Assembly (NCBI GenBank): GCA_023512345.1
Contig: JAILZT010000019.1
Location: forward strand, 22,200 to 86,199
Source of the DNA: Paenibacillus sp.
Lineage (GTDB): Bacteria > Bacillota > Bacilli > Paenibacillales > Paenibacillaceae
DNA length: 64,000 bases
Direction of reading: 5' to 3'
The notes beneath the pieces are model-generated. The model was not told the DNA's origin. It made no database searches and saw nothing but the letters and a program-made list of their open reading frames with translations. The translations under genes were made by a program, and so were the position numbers. Of the stretch, positions 33,982-41,982 are shown one piece after another; the stretch's first letter is position 1, and each line of letters begins with the position of its first letter.

Positions 33982-35092
33982 ATCTGCGATAAATCAAATT
34001 AAAGCCGAAGAGGCCTTAATAAGCAGAACTGAAGTATTTCTAAAAGACGCATTAATTAATGAGAATACTAAAAACATAAAATTCAGTCATTGGAGGACAA
34101 TCTTTATGAAGAAAAAGTTAGTAGCAGCTGCATGCATGGCAACCTTAATCGTTGGTGGAAGCGGTGCGGCATACGCCTATTATCAAAAACCGGTATCATA
34201 CCTTAGCCTGGACATTAACCCCAGCGTAGAAATAGGAGTTAACGCATTTGATAAAGTTGTAAAAGTTGAAGGAATCAATGACGACGGCAACAAGATATTG
34301 GCTAAAATAAACATAAAAGGTTCTAATGTTACTGTAGCTATCAGTATGCTGGTTTCATCTGCCGTTGATAATGGTTTTGTAGCTGATAACGGTTCATCTG
34401 TTGTTTCTCTTACATCTGAAACAGATAATTCAAATACCGCAGCCAAACTTGAAAACGATGCTGAAACCGGAGTAAATCAGGCTTTACAGGAAACTGACAA
34501 AACAGCAACTGTTATCAAAGATAATGTTGCCCTTGCTCGCAGGGACCAGGCGAGAGCTTTAGGTATCAGCCCTGGAAAACTTAATCTTATAAATAAGCTT
34601 CAAAAAGTTGATCCAACCGCTACTGTAGATGAGTATAAAGATGCAAGTGTCAAAGATATTATGAAAACTATAAATGATAGTAAAGACAAGCTTAAAAATA
34701 ACGCTGATAATAAGGATAAAAATAAAGATCAAACAAATAATACAGCCGACAATAATACCAATACTAGCACCACTACCACCGGCACTGCCGCAGACTCAAG
34801 TAATGCAAATAATACAAATGCAGCTAAAATAAATAATGCGTCTAAAGCTAATGAAATAGAAGATAAGATAAGCGATGAGGACAAGGATAGCAATGATAAT
34901 CATACCGCCAGTGTGACCAGCAAATCTAAAAAAGATGATGATGAAGATAATGATAAAAATGAAGTAGAAAACAAAAACCAGGGCGAAACCAAAGGTAATG
35001 CTGCAGCTCATGCAAATAAGAATAGTGATGCAAATAAGAGTAGTGATGCAAATAAGAGTAGTGATGAAAAAGATAAGAATGAAGATAATTAA
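33965..35092 (+). CDS. RsgI-like membrane anti-sigma factor with low-complexity tail
   Basis: A 375-residue protein overlapping the sigma gene. The N-terminal ~45 residues are cytoplasmic, one membrane segment follows (about 51-67, LVAAACMATLIVGGSGAAYAY), then an RsgI-type extracytoplasmic domain with the strongly conserved YLSLDINPSVEIGVN and GINDDGNKIL. From about residue 235 the protein is a Lys/Asn/Asp/Ser/Thr-rich tail with short repeats such as NANKSSDANKSS. In related pairs the tail end carries a sensing module; here there is only disordered sequence. It should hold the ECF sigma factor at the membrane. Confidence 0.85.
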   Translation: MITRFKSAINQIKAEEALISRTEVFLKDALINENTKNIKFSHWRTIFMKKKLVAAACMATLIVGGSGAAYAYYQKPVSYLSLDINPSVEIGVNAFDKVVKVEGINDDGNKILAKINIKGSNVTVAISMLVSSAVDNGFVADNGSSVVSLTSETDNSNTAAKLENDAETGVNQALQETDKTATVIKDNVALARRDQARALGISPGKLNLINKLQKVDPTATVDEYKDASVKDIMKTINDSKDKLKNNADNKDKNKDQTNNTADNNTNTSTTTTGTAADSSNANNTNAAKINNASKANEIEDKISDEDKDSNDNHTASVTSKSKKDDDEDNDKNEVENKNQGETKGNAAAHANKNSDANKSSDANKSSDEKDKNEDN

Positions 35093-35125
35093 CTAAAGCA
35101 AAATCCTACCTAGAGAAGAAGTATG

Positions 35126-35165
35126 GGCTATGTTTTTCTGAAAACGAAAAGCATAGCCTTTTTTT
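35126..35165 (+). terminator. Rho-independent terminator
   Basis: GGCTATG (35126-35132) and CATAGCC (35152-35158), extended by T/A pairs inside the stem, followed by T7. Confidence 0.8.
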
Positions 35166-35345
35166 ATTTCCTTGAAATATTGGTAACACAAAATACAAAA
35201 TGGATCAGCAATGATATCTGCAGCTCATCTGAAGTAACCCTACCCAAATAAAATAAAAACCGCCAAGACCCACTCGACAGTTAAATATTATGCTTTTCAC
35301 TCCATTGGAGCGTACCAAACTTACTGAGTCTTGATAATCTACGTT

Positions 35346-35957
35346 TTAGATCCATTTTTTTGCCGACTTTCCGTCTGGATCGGAAATCCAAACCTCATTT
35401 TTTTCCCAATTCGATCGTGTCCAAATTAATTTTTGATTTAGATACAGAAATTCAGGGTTAAAATCACCATACCCGATAGGAGGGAAACCTATTTGCTTTT
35501 GACCTTTGTTTTGAATATCAATTCTAAATAAAATCGGCAGTGCCCTCTTGGAGGGTTTATTTGACCATTCTATTCCAGGTGACCTGGAAACAATTACATT
35601 CTTGTCGCTCTGCCATGTAAAACTTAGATCAACAAAATTTTCGGGTGTCAAAATAAGAGATTGCAAAGCAGGGAGTTCTTTTACATTCAAATTTTTGTTC
35701 TTGAATCCAAAGATCATTCTACCGCCACCTTGAATGTATCCCAATAAATTGCTGGTAGGTGCCCAATTAAATTCAAACCCCAAAGCCATCTCATCGAGAG
35801 GTTCAAACTTCTTTCCATCCGAAGATAACACGCAAAGCATATTGCTATCCATAGACCATGAAGCAGTTGGATGGACAATATGTACTTTTTGCATGAGCAA
35901 TGAGTGATCCCTGCAAGGGTCAATTGGACGAGCTTTCTGCATAGATTGAGCATCCAT
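35346..35957 (-). CDS. Beta-propeller-like (TolB/PD40) protein, probably truncated
   Basis: A 203-codon frame on the minus strand. It contains repeated W-S-x-D/P-type blades: HPTASWSMDSNMLCVLSSDGK, EFNWAPTSNLLGYIQGGG, LSFTWQSDKNVIVSRSPG and IWTRSNWEKNEVWISDPDGK, as in TolB/PD40 propellers. There is no signal peptide and no good ribosome binding site; the first ~25 codons look unrelated. It is probably the 3' part of a larger secreted protein gene, with the 5' part lost. Upstream DNA (35960-36340) holds only broken frames. Confidence 0.45.
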   Translation of the reverse strand: MDAQSMQKARPIDPCRDHSLLMQKVHIVHPTASWSMDSNMLCVLSSDGKKFEPLDEMALGFEFNWAPTSNLLGYIQGGGRMIFGFKNKNLNVKELPALQSLILTPENFVDLSFTWQSDKNVIVSRSPGIEWSNKPSKRALPILFRIDIQNKGQKQIGFPPIGYGDFNPEFLYLNQKLIWTRSNWEKNEVWISDPDGKSAKKWI

Positions 35958-36367
35958 CCGAGCTTGAGCGCTTTTTTGAAGGAAAAAGTAAGGCTATTAA
36001 GGCTTTGCCCGCCTTTATGAACATTTCCCACATGCCAGAGTTCTTAGATTGAGAGGATAAGTTTCAATCCAAACAAGCCGTTCTGTATGAACGCCTTCAT
36101 TTGCAGTGAATTAAGGATGGGATGCAGCTTGCCAATACTTTCACTGTCCCTTCAATTCTGCCGGACAAAGATATGCCCTGTAATGCCAGTCAAAAGCATA
36201 TAGGTTCCGTAACTAACGCGGGACTAAGAGGAATCACCTCATATTTTATTTTTGGACTTTCCATGCGACAGTCCTTTTTTTTGGTGTATACTCCGGTTAA
36301 AGGAATACATTCCCATTTTGTCGAATAACCTTACATATTGTAAATCTAGATGATACGAGGTTTTGCT
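35958..36367. other. Intergenic region with gene debris and a terminator
   Basis: Broken short frames only; a plus-strand stretch near 35965-36050 (containing FFEGKSKAIKALPAF) may be a relic of a coding gene. GGACT (36254-36258)/AGTCC (36270-36274) followed by T8 is a plausible terminator. Confidence 0.4.
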
Positions 36368-37066
36368 ATGTTTAAAGCACTATTGTCTCTCTTTAAGAAA
36401 TCCGACACTATGCCGCCCCAGTCTGTGCGTAAGCCACCAACTCCCAAATCGAAACCGAAGGTTGCTCCCACGCGAATTGGAGAGTTAGGCGAGCATAAAA
36501 TTAATATCCAACTTGACCAGCTACCTAAGGAGTGTAAGTCGTTAAGCGATTTGTTGCTCCCTAGCCCCAAGTCTCGAACAGGTTATGCCCAAATTGACCA
36601 TATCGTTATTTCCCCGTATTGCTTATTTGTCATTGAGACGAAAAACTACAATGGTGAAATTAAAGGTGGACGAACGGATCAACAATGGTCAGTGAGCAAC
36701 CGTTACAAGATGTATAATCCGCTGAAGCAAAACTATGGACATATTAAAGCTATTGAGAGTTTGATACAAGGTGTAGCTGCTGTAAAATTTATCTCTATGG
36801 TTTCATTCACGATGAGATGTCGGTTTAGTATTGACCCAGAGCTGCGGAAAATCTACTCGGACGAACTGGTTGTCTATGATGTAGAACTAAGTGAGTTTAT
36901 CTCTAGGAAGCTGCTCAGCTTGAAAACGGGAACTTCAGAACCTCCTATTTCTGCGGCGCAGGCCCAAACCATATATGATCATTTGGTTCAGGCTAATATC
37001 ACCGATGCCGAGATTCGAAAGCTTCATGTACAGAGAATAAAGCAAAAGACCGAGAAGCACCTGTAA
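36368..37066 (+). CDS. NERD-domain nuclease-related protein
   Basis: A 232-residue protein; I chose ATG 36368 (MFKALLSLFKK) with GAGG at 7-base spacing over ATG 36350. A basic, Pro-rich linker is followed by the NERD domain: RIGELGEHKI, then YAQIDHIVISPYCLFVIETKNYNG. The acidic residue in QIDH and the E-x-K in IETKN are the PD-(D/E)XK-type catalytic residues, all kept. NERD proteins are putative DNases or DNA-binding proteins, common in mobile and defence regions. It precedes the McrB-like gene by 34 bases and is probably co-expressed with it. Confidence 0.85.
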   Translation: MFKALLSLFKKSDTMPPQSVRKPPTPKSKPKVAPTRIGELGEHKINIQLDQLPKECKSLSDLLLPSPKSRTGYAQIDHIVISPYCLFVIETKNYNGEIKGGRTDQQWSVSNRYKMYNPLKQNYGHIKAIESLIQGVAAVKFISMVSFTMRCRFSIDPELRKIYSDELVVYDVELSEFISRKLLSLKTGTSEPPISAAQAQTIYDHLVQANITDAEIRKLHVQRIKQKTEKHL

Positions 37067-37100
37067 GTTACCTATCATTGGACTAAGGGAGTTAATAGAA

Positions 37101-39290
37101 ATGATCAAACAACTACGTAGCTGGTGGAAGGATACTGAGATTCCTAACCTAATCGGCCGCAAAAAAGTGGACTTTTCCATCTTTCGTGACGGTACTCATA
37201 TTCCAGTTGAGTTTCATCCGGACTTTTTGGAAGCTAATCAAGGTCAACAGCCTAATTTGGGTGAAGGAATAATGGTTAAGCTCATCTATGAAGATCGAAA
37301 CTATGAAGCCACCTTATTTAAAATTGATCAAGTATCTGCTAGTCGGGAAGCTCTTCAACTCCGGTATAATGGAAATCAAACGTTGAAGGATTTTTTAATT
37401 GAAACCTTCTCGCACTCCTATTCCTACATTATGCAAGAGAGAACGAATCAACTAGCAGATGATTCGAAGAAACCTCAGGTTGTCGTTCCTGAAGATCAAG
37501 CTGAATACATAGATTTCTTTGCCACAGGAGTTCCTTTTGAATACCGTTTAGAGTTTATAACGTATAAGTCGAAGCCTAATGTATGGTGGGTGAATCAGGG
37601 AACCACTATTCAAGCGGAGAAGGAAGAGGGAATTCTGTGGGCCCCCCTACTGAATACTCAAGGCCGAAAGCTATATCATTGGGAGACGATGAATGAAGTT
37701 AAACAAGGAGATATCATCCTCCATTACTCAAATAAAGCTATTCGTTATGTAAGCCAGGTAACAGATGCTGCGGTGGAAGCACCTAAACCAGGCTCTATGG
37801 CCAATACGAGCTGGCAAGAGGATGGTCGTTTGGTTAGAACTGAATATGTGGAGCTCATTCCGCCTATTATGCTGCAACAGTTTAATCAGCAAATTATGCA
37901 ACTGAACATAACTCAAGGACCGCTTCATTCTGGAGGCGGAGTTAATCAAGGGTATTTGTTCCGCTTTTCAAGACAAGGACTTCAAGTGATTCAGTCGCTC
38001 ACGTCAGAAGTGAATTGGCCTGATTTTACCATTATTGATCAAGATGAGGCTGCCTCCAATATGGGGAGCTCGCATAAGGTGATTCCTATTTTACCGCCGT
38101 CAGATTCAACGATTACAACATTACTCCACCAAATCCAATCCCACATCCGCCGCCAAGGCTTCTTCTTCCCTGAGCACCTTATCGAGAACTTTTACCTCTC
38201 GCTAAAGACGAAGCCTTTTGTCATTCTGTCGGGCATATCGGGCACAGGGAAGACTCGGTTGGTTAAGCTCTTTGCGGAAGCACTTGGAGCAACGGGCGAG
38301 AATGGTCAGTTTGCCTTGATTCCAGTGCGGCCGGATTGGAGCGATCCTGCGGATCTGCTGGGGTACAGGGACTTATCGGGCAGCTTCCAACCCGGTCCAA
38401 TTACGAAGGTATTAGTGGAGGCGCGGAAGCTGGAGAATCAGAAAAAGCCTTATTTTATCTGCCTGGATGAGATGAATTTGGCACGGGTGGAGCATTATTT
38501 CAGTGATATGTTAAGTGTGCTGGAAACGCAGGAGTGGCGAGAGGGAAAGATTAAGACTCAGGACCTTATCTCCCCTACCTTGCTGGATACGCCTGAGGAT
38601 CAAGGGGAGTATGGCAGTCTTGGCATCCCGGAGAATTTATTCTTTATTGGGACAGTGAACATGGACGAGACAACACATCCTTTTAGCAAAAAAGTACTCG
38701 ACCGCGCCAACACGCTAGAGTTCAATTACATCAATCTACAACAGTATCCGGATTTCATTGAGCAGGTAGAGACTAGTGGTAGCCCTGACGCTACCGAGCG
38801 GAATCATCTTTTTCTGCGCTCCGATTATTTGCAGCTAGTGGATGCCTATGATGTCAACAAAGAGCTCGTTGTCCGGACGACAGAAAGATTGGTTAAGATC
38901 AACGCCTTGCTTGAGGATATTCACGCTCATGTGGGCTTTCGGGTGCGGGATGCCATTTGCTTCTATATGATCTATAACGATCGGTACAATCTGATGAGTG
39001 AGGAAGAAGCCTTTGACTGGCAACTGCTGCAAAAGATACTACCACGAATCCAAGGGAGCCACTCCTCGGTTCGCCGAGTCCTGTTGAACTTGATTAAGGG
39101 TGCTATTGGTAGTGGTGTTGGCGTAACGTTAAATATTCAAGAGCTCATGGAGGATGCTTCTCCGCTCTATATGAAATGGTCTGCTGGCCAAACTCCGCCT
39201 ACGGCCAAACATCCGCAAAGTGCTCGTAAATTGGCTTTTATGCTCAGGAGGCTGGAGGAAGATGGATTCACCTCATTCTGGCTCTCTTAA
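37101..39290 (+). CDS. McrB-type AAA+ NTPase with EVE-like sensor region
   Basis: A 729-residue protein. Residues 1-130 are unrecognised beta-rich sequence; about 160-275 look like an EVE/YTH-type modified-base reader (NVWWVNQGTTIQAEKEEGIL, QGDIILHYSNKAIRYVSQV). The AAA+ domain starts near 360: Walker A GISGTGKTR, Walker B FICLDEMNLARVEHYFSD, and the McrB-type NMDETTHPFSKKVLDRA. McrB proteins hydrolyse GTP and load DNA (or RNA) for a McrC nuclease. The next gene overlaps by 29 bases and encodes the likely nuclease partner. Together they look like type IV restriction; the target modification is unknown. Confidence 0.85.
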   Translation: MIKQLRSWWKDTEIPNLIGRKKVDFSIFRDGTHIPVEFHPDFLEANQGQQPNLGEGIMVKLIYEDRNYEATLFKIDQVSASREALQLRYNGNQTLKDFLIETFSHSYSYIMQERTNQLADDSKKPQVVVPEDQAEYIDFFATGVPFEYRLEFITYKSKPNVWWVNQGTTIQAEKEEGILWAPLLNTQGRKLYHWETMNEVKQGDIILHYSNKAIRYVSQVTDAAVEAPKPGSMANTSWQEDGRLVRTEYVELIPPIMLQQFNQQIMQLNITQGPLHSGGGVNQGYLFRFSRQGLQVIQSLTSEVNWPDFTIIDQDEAASNMGSSHKVIPILPPSDSTITTLLHQIQSHIRRQGFFFPEHLIENFYLSLKTKPFVILSGISGTGKTRLVKLFAEALGATGENGQFALIPVRPDWSDPADLLGYRDLSGSFQPGPITKVLVEARKLENQKKPYFICLDEMNLARVEHYFSDMLSVLETQEWREGKIKTQDLISPTLLDTPEDQGEYGSLGIPENLFFIGTVNMDETTHPFSKKVLDRANTLEFNYINLQQYPDFIEQVETSGSPDATERNHLFLRSDYLQLVDAYDVNKELVVRTTERLVKINALLEDIHAHVGFRVRDAICFYMIYNDRYNLMSEEEAFDWQLLQKILPRIQGSHSSVRRVLLNLIKGAIGSGVGVTLNIQELMEDASPLYMKWSAGQTPPTAKHPQSARKLAFMLRRLEEDGFTSFWLS

Positions 39291-41676
39291 TCAGACGGCC
39301 GAGTTGCTCCGTGTAGAAACGGAGCTTTTTACGCTTTTTCTCCAAGGACGGCCTTATCATCCTACTGTAGAGACATTGCAGCTTCATCGTTCCTCTACTC
39401 AGGAGTGGGTAAATGCACAGCTTGGGCTTGATTGCTCCGAACGCCTGGGTAATGTGCAGATTAAAGTCTTTTCACCTGAAATAGGCGGGATGGTAGATTG
39501 GAAGCCAGGGGAGTCTGTTTTTCCATGTTTTTATGAGACACAATCGTATGAACTGGTTATCCAGAAGAAGAGCGAGGATAGCCTTTCTTTTTATCATGAA
39601 AATGTGCTGCTTCGGCAGGCGGTTAAGCCCCTTGGGGAATCTATTCTTGCGGGTGTTCTGAACTTTGGGAATGAGGTTGGTTTGACGGAGTGGGAGGTCC
39701 GCAGCACGGGACAGACTTTATTGCGGGTAGAGATGGAGATTTTCCCTTCTAAGATGGATTACAAGCTGGATTACCAGAATATTTTGAATGAAGTGAATGC
39801 GCAGATTTATAATTTGGCCTTTGATTTTTTGCGCAAAACCTACCAGCTAACAGGCCTGCGGGAGACGCAGCATCAGAGCTTAACGGAGTTCTTCACCATA
39901 CTACAGCATGTCTTTAGACAGCTCTTGGATGCGGTTGAGCGGATTAACAAGAATCCTAATTACGCGCTGCTCCAGGATCACCGACTGGTGGATGCCAATC
40001 GGGTCAAAAAGGCAGGCAGAGAGAATATCCGCGAGCTCACGAAGCATCCCGAACGGTTGAGAGAAGATACGAACCACGGGTTCTTGAAAATTGGCAGCCG
40101 AAATTATACAGCCACACATTTAATAGAGACACGTAAACGCCTTTCCTATGATACGAATGAGAACCGGTTCATCCGCTGGATGCTGGAACGTATTCATGGG
40201 AAGCTGAAAGAGCTCAAGGGTCGTTGGAAGATGAACAGCCGAACCCCAGATCCATTACTTATCAAAAGGTTAGACGCCATGCTCACCCAGCTAGAGCGAG
40301 TACTTAAGATGGATTTCTTGCGTGAGGCTGGAGTGCTGAAGCAAATGTCTGTTACGCTTGTGCTCCAGATGGCCCCCGGATACCGCGAAGTCTATCGCTG
40401 TTATCTGATGCTGCTTAAAGGCCTGTCTATCCAAGGTGACCTGTTCCGCTTATCTATGAAGGATGTTGCTCAGCTCTATGAGTATTGGTGCTTCTTGAAG
40501 CTGAATCAGCTCCTGGGACAGAAATATAAGCTGGTAAAGCAGGATATTATTAAGGTGAATCGGAACGGTATCTTTGTTACACTGGATCGATCGCAGAGCG
40601 CTAAGATGGTCTACCAGAATCCAGTCAACGGGGAGCAGTTCATCCTATATTATAATGCGATTCCTGGCTCGGATAAGACCCCGACGCTCAGTCAGCGTCC
40701 GGATAATGTACTAACACTGAAGAAGAAAGATGCTGGCACAATCAAAGAGTATAAGTATGTATTTGATGCGAAATATCGTTTAAACCCGGCCTATGAGGGC
40801 ACTACCTATCATCAAATATATGGACAGCCTGGGCCTGAAGAAGATGATATCAACACTATGCACCGGTATCGGGACGCAATAGTATATCAGGAGACAGGCT
40901 CGGGAGAATATGAGCGAAGTATGTTTGGCGCCTATGTATTATTTCCCTATCCGGATGAGGAGCGATACAAGGCCCATCGATTCTACAAAAGCATTGAGCT
41001 ATTGAATATTGGCGCGTTACCGTTCCTGCCGAATTCTACAAGCTTGGTAGAGCAGTTCTTAGATGAGATTATTCAGGATAGTCCGGAAAAAGCTTTTGAG
41101 CGCTCGACTCGTCCACGCGGTACGAAAGAATACTATGCCAATAAGCTTACGGGTAAAAATGTGCTTGTCGGTTCAGTTCGCGGGCCGGGCCAGGTGGAGG
41201 TGGCTTTGGAGCATTCTTTTTACCATGTGCCATTAAAGAACCTTTCAGATGTAAAGATACTCACTCAGATCGAATATGTGGCAATGTGCCAATCCAGAAA
41301 AAAGTTTACCGATCCTGCACAGACGGGGATTCATTGGGTAGGGAAAGTAGCGGATTGGAAGGTACTGCGGCGTAAGGAAATTAAGGAAGTCCCTTGTCGC
41401 CCAGGTACAGAGGAAGAGTTGTATGTGCGATTTACGGTTGAGGAATGGAAGCGGTTGGCTGCTCCTATTACATTAGGAGGACAAGGGATCTACACGGTGC
41501 TTTATACGAGCAAGTATATCCTGGACCGGGCCTTGGAGATTGCAGAGCTCCGTTTAGAAACGGGGGAAGCGCTTCGTGAATGGCGTGAAAAGCGTCGAAA
41601 GGGCAGAGTGAAGGTGAAGTTGGATCATGAGCAGTATGTGGATTTAGGGAAGGTTTTGGAGGTGCGGAATATTTAA
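39262..41676 (+). CDS. DUF2357/McrC-like PD-(D/E)XK nuclease
   Basis: An 804-residue protein; ATG 39262 has CTGGAGGAAG upstream and overlaps the McrB-like gene, indicating coupling. The first ~330 residues match the DUF2357 style (long helical region with RENIRELTKHPERLREDTNHG, then YDTNENRFIRWML). The nuclease core is near 490-520: RPDNVLTLKK, then EYKYVFDAKYRL, giving the PD...D-x-K signature. Such proteins are the nuclease partner of McrB-type motors. The C-terminal ~200 residues are unrecognised. The tandem with the preceding gene is the centre of this defence island. Confidence 0.85.
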   Translation: MDSPHSGSLNQTAELLRVETELFTLFLQGRPYHPTVETLQLHRSSTQEWVNAQLGLDCSERLGNVQIKVFSPEIGGMVDWKPGESVFPCFYETQSYELVIQKKSEDSLSFYHENVLLRQAVKPLGESILAGVLNFGNEVGLTEWEVRSTGQTLLRVEMEIFPSKMDYKLDYQNILNEVNAQIYNLAFDFLRKTYQLTGLRETQHQSLTEFFTILQHVFRQLLDAVERINKNPNYALLQDHRLVDANRVKKAGRENIRELTKHPERLREDTNHGFLKIGSRNYTATHLIETRKRLSYDTNENRFIRWMLERIHGKLKELKGRWKMNSRTPDPLLIKRLDAMLTQLERVLKMDFLREAGVLKQMSVTLVLQMAPGYREVYRCYLMLLKGLSIQGDLFRLSMKDVAQLYEYWCFLKLNQLLGQKYKLVKQDIIKVNRNGIFVTLDRSQSAKMVYQNPVNGEQFILYYNAIPGSDKTPTLSQRPDNVLTLKKKDAGTIKEYKYVFDAKYRLNPAYEGTTYHQIYGQPGPEEDDINTMHRYRDAIVYQETGSGEYERSMFGAYVLFPYPDEERYKAHRFYKSIELLNIGALPFLPNSTSLVEQFLDEIIQDSPEKAFERSTRPRGTKEYYANKLTGKNVLVGSVRGPGQVEVALEHSFYHVPLKNLSDVKILTQIEYVAMCQSRKKFTDPAQTGIHWVGKVADWKVLRRKEIKEVPCRPGTEEELYVRFTVEEWKRLAAPITLGGQGIYTVLYTSKYILDRALEIAELRLETGEALREWREKRRKGRVKVKLDHEQYVDLGKVLEVRNI

Positions 41677-41982
41677 AGTGAAAATGTAAACTTAACAAGA
41701 GTTTTTAACCAGTAGAGAGCATCGTTTGTTTGCGGGTTCAAGGTTGGAGCAGCCCTGGTGATTGAAGGTTTATCTGACTCCAAATAGGGTGTCTCCATCC
41801 ACCAAGAGTTTCCCAAAATAGCATATTTCCATATATCATCTCTAAAGACACCAACCGCGGTGTCTTTTTTCTCTTCTATAAGAACACAACCCAATGACAT
41901 TATCCCTAGGCAGGAATATCCTTACAATACACCGAATTTCCTACATATTAATTTCAAATACTTTTACGCAGAAGGAATAGCC
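41677..41982. other. Intergenic region inside the defence island
   Basis: About 300 bases. A terminator-like hairpin AAAGACACC (41844-41852)/GGTGTCTTT (41859-41867) with a T-run separates the restriction pair from the helicase gene, so the latter probably has its own promoter. A 75-codon minus-strand frame (41673-41900) has no clear start signal. Confidence 0.55.

Noticed and set aside
41673..41900. 75-codon minus-strand frame between the DUF2357 and helicase genes
   Set aside because: Weak start context, overlaps a terminator hairpin and resembles nothing; noted only within the intergenic entry.
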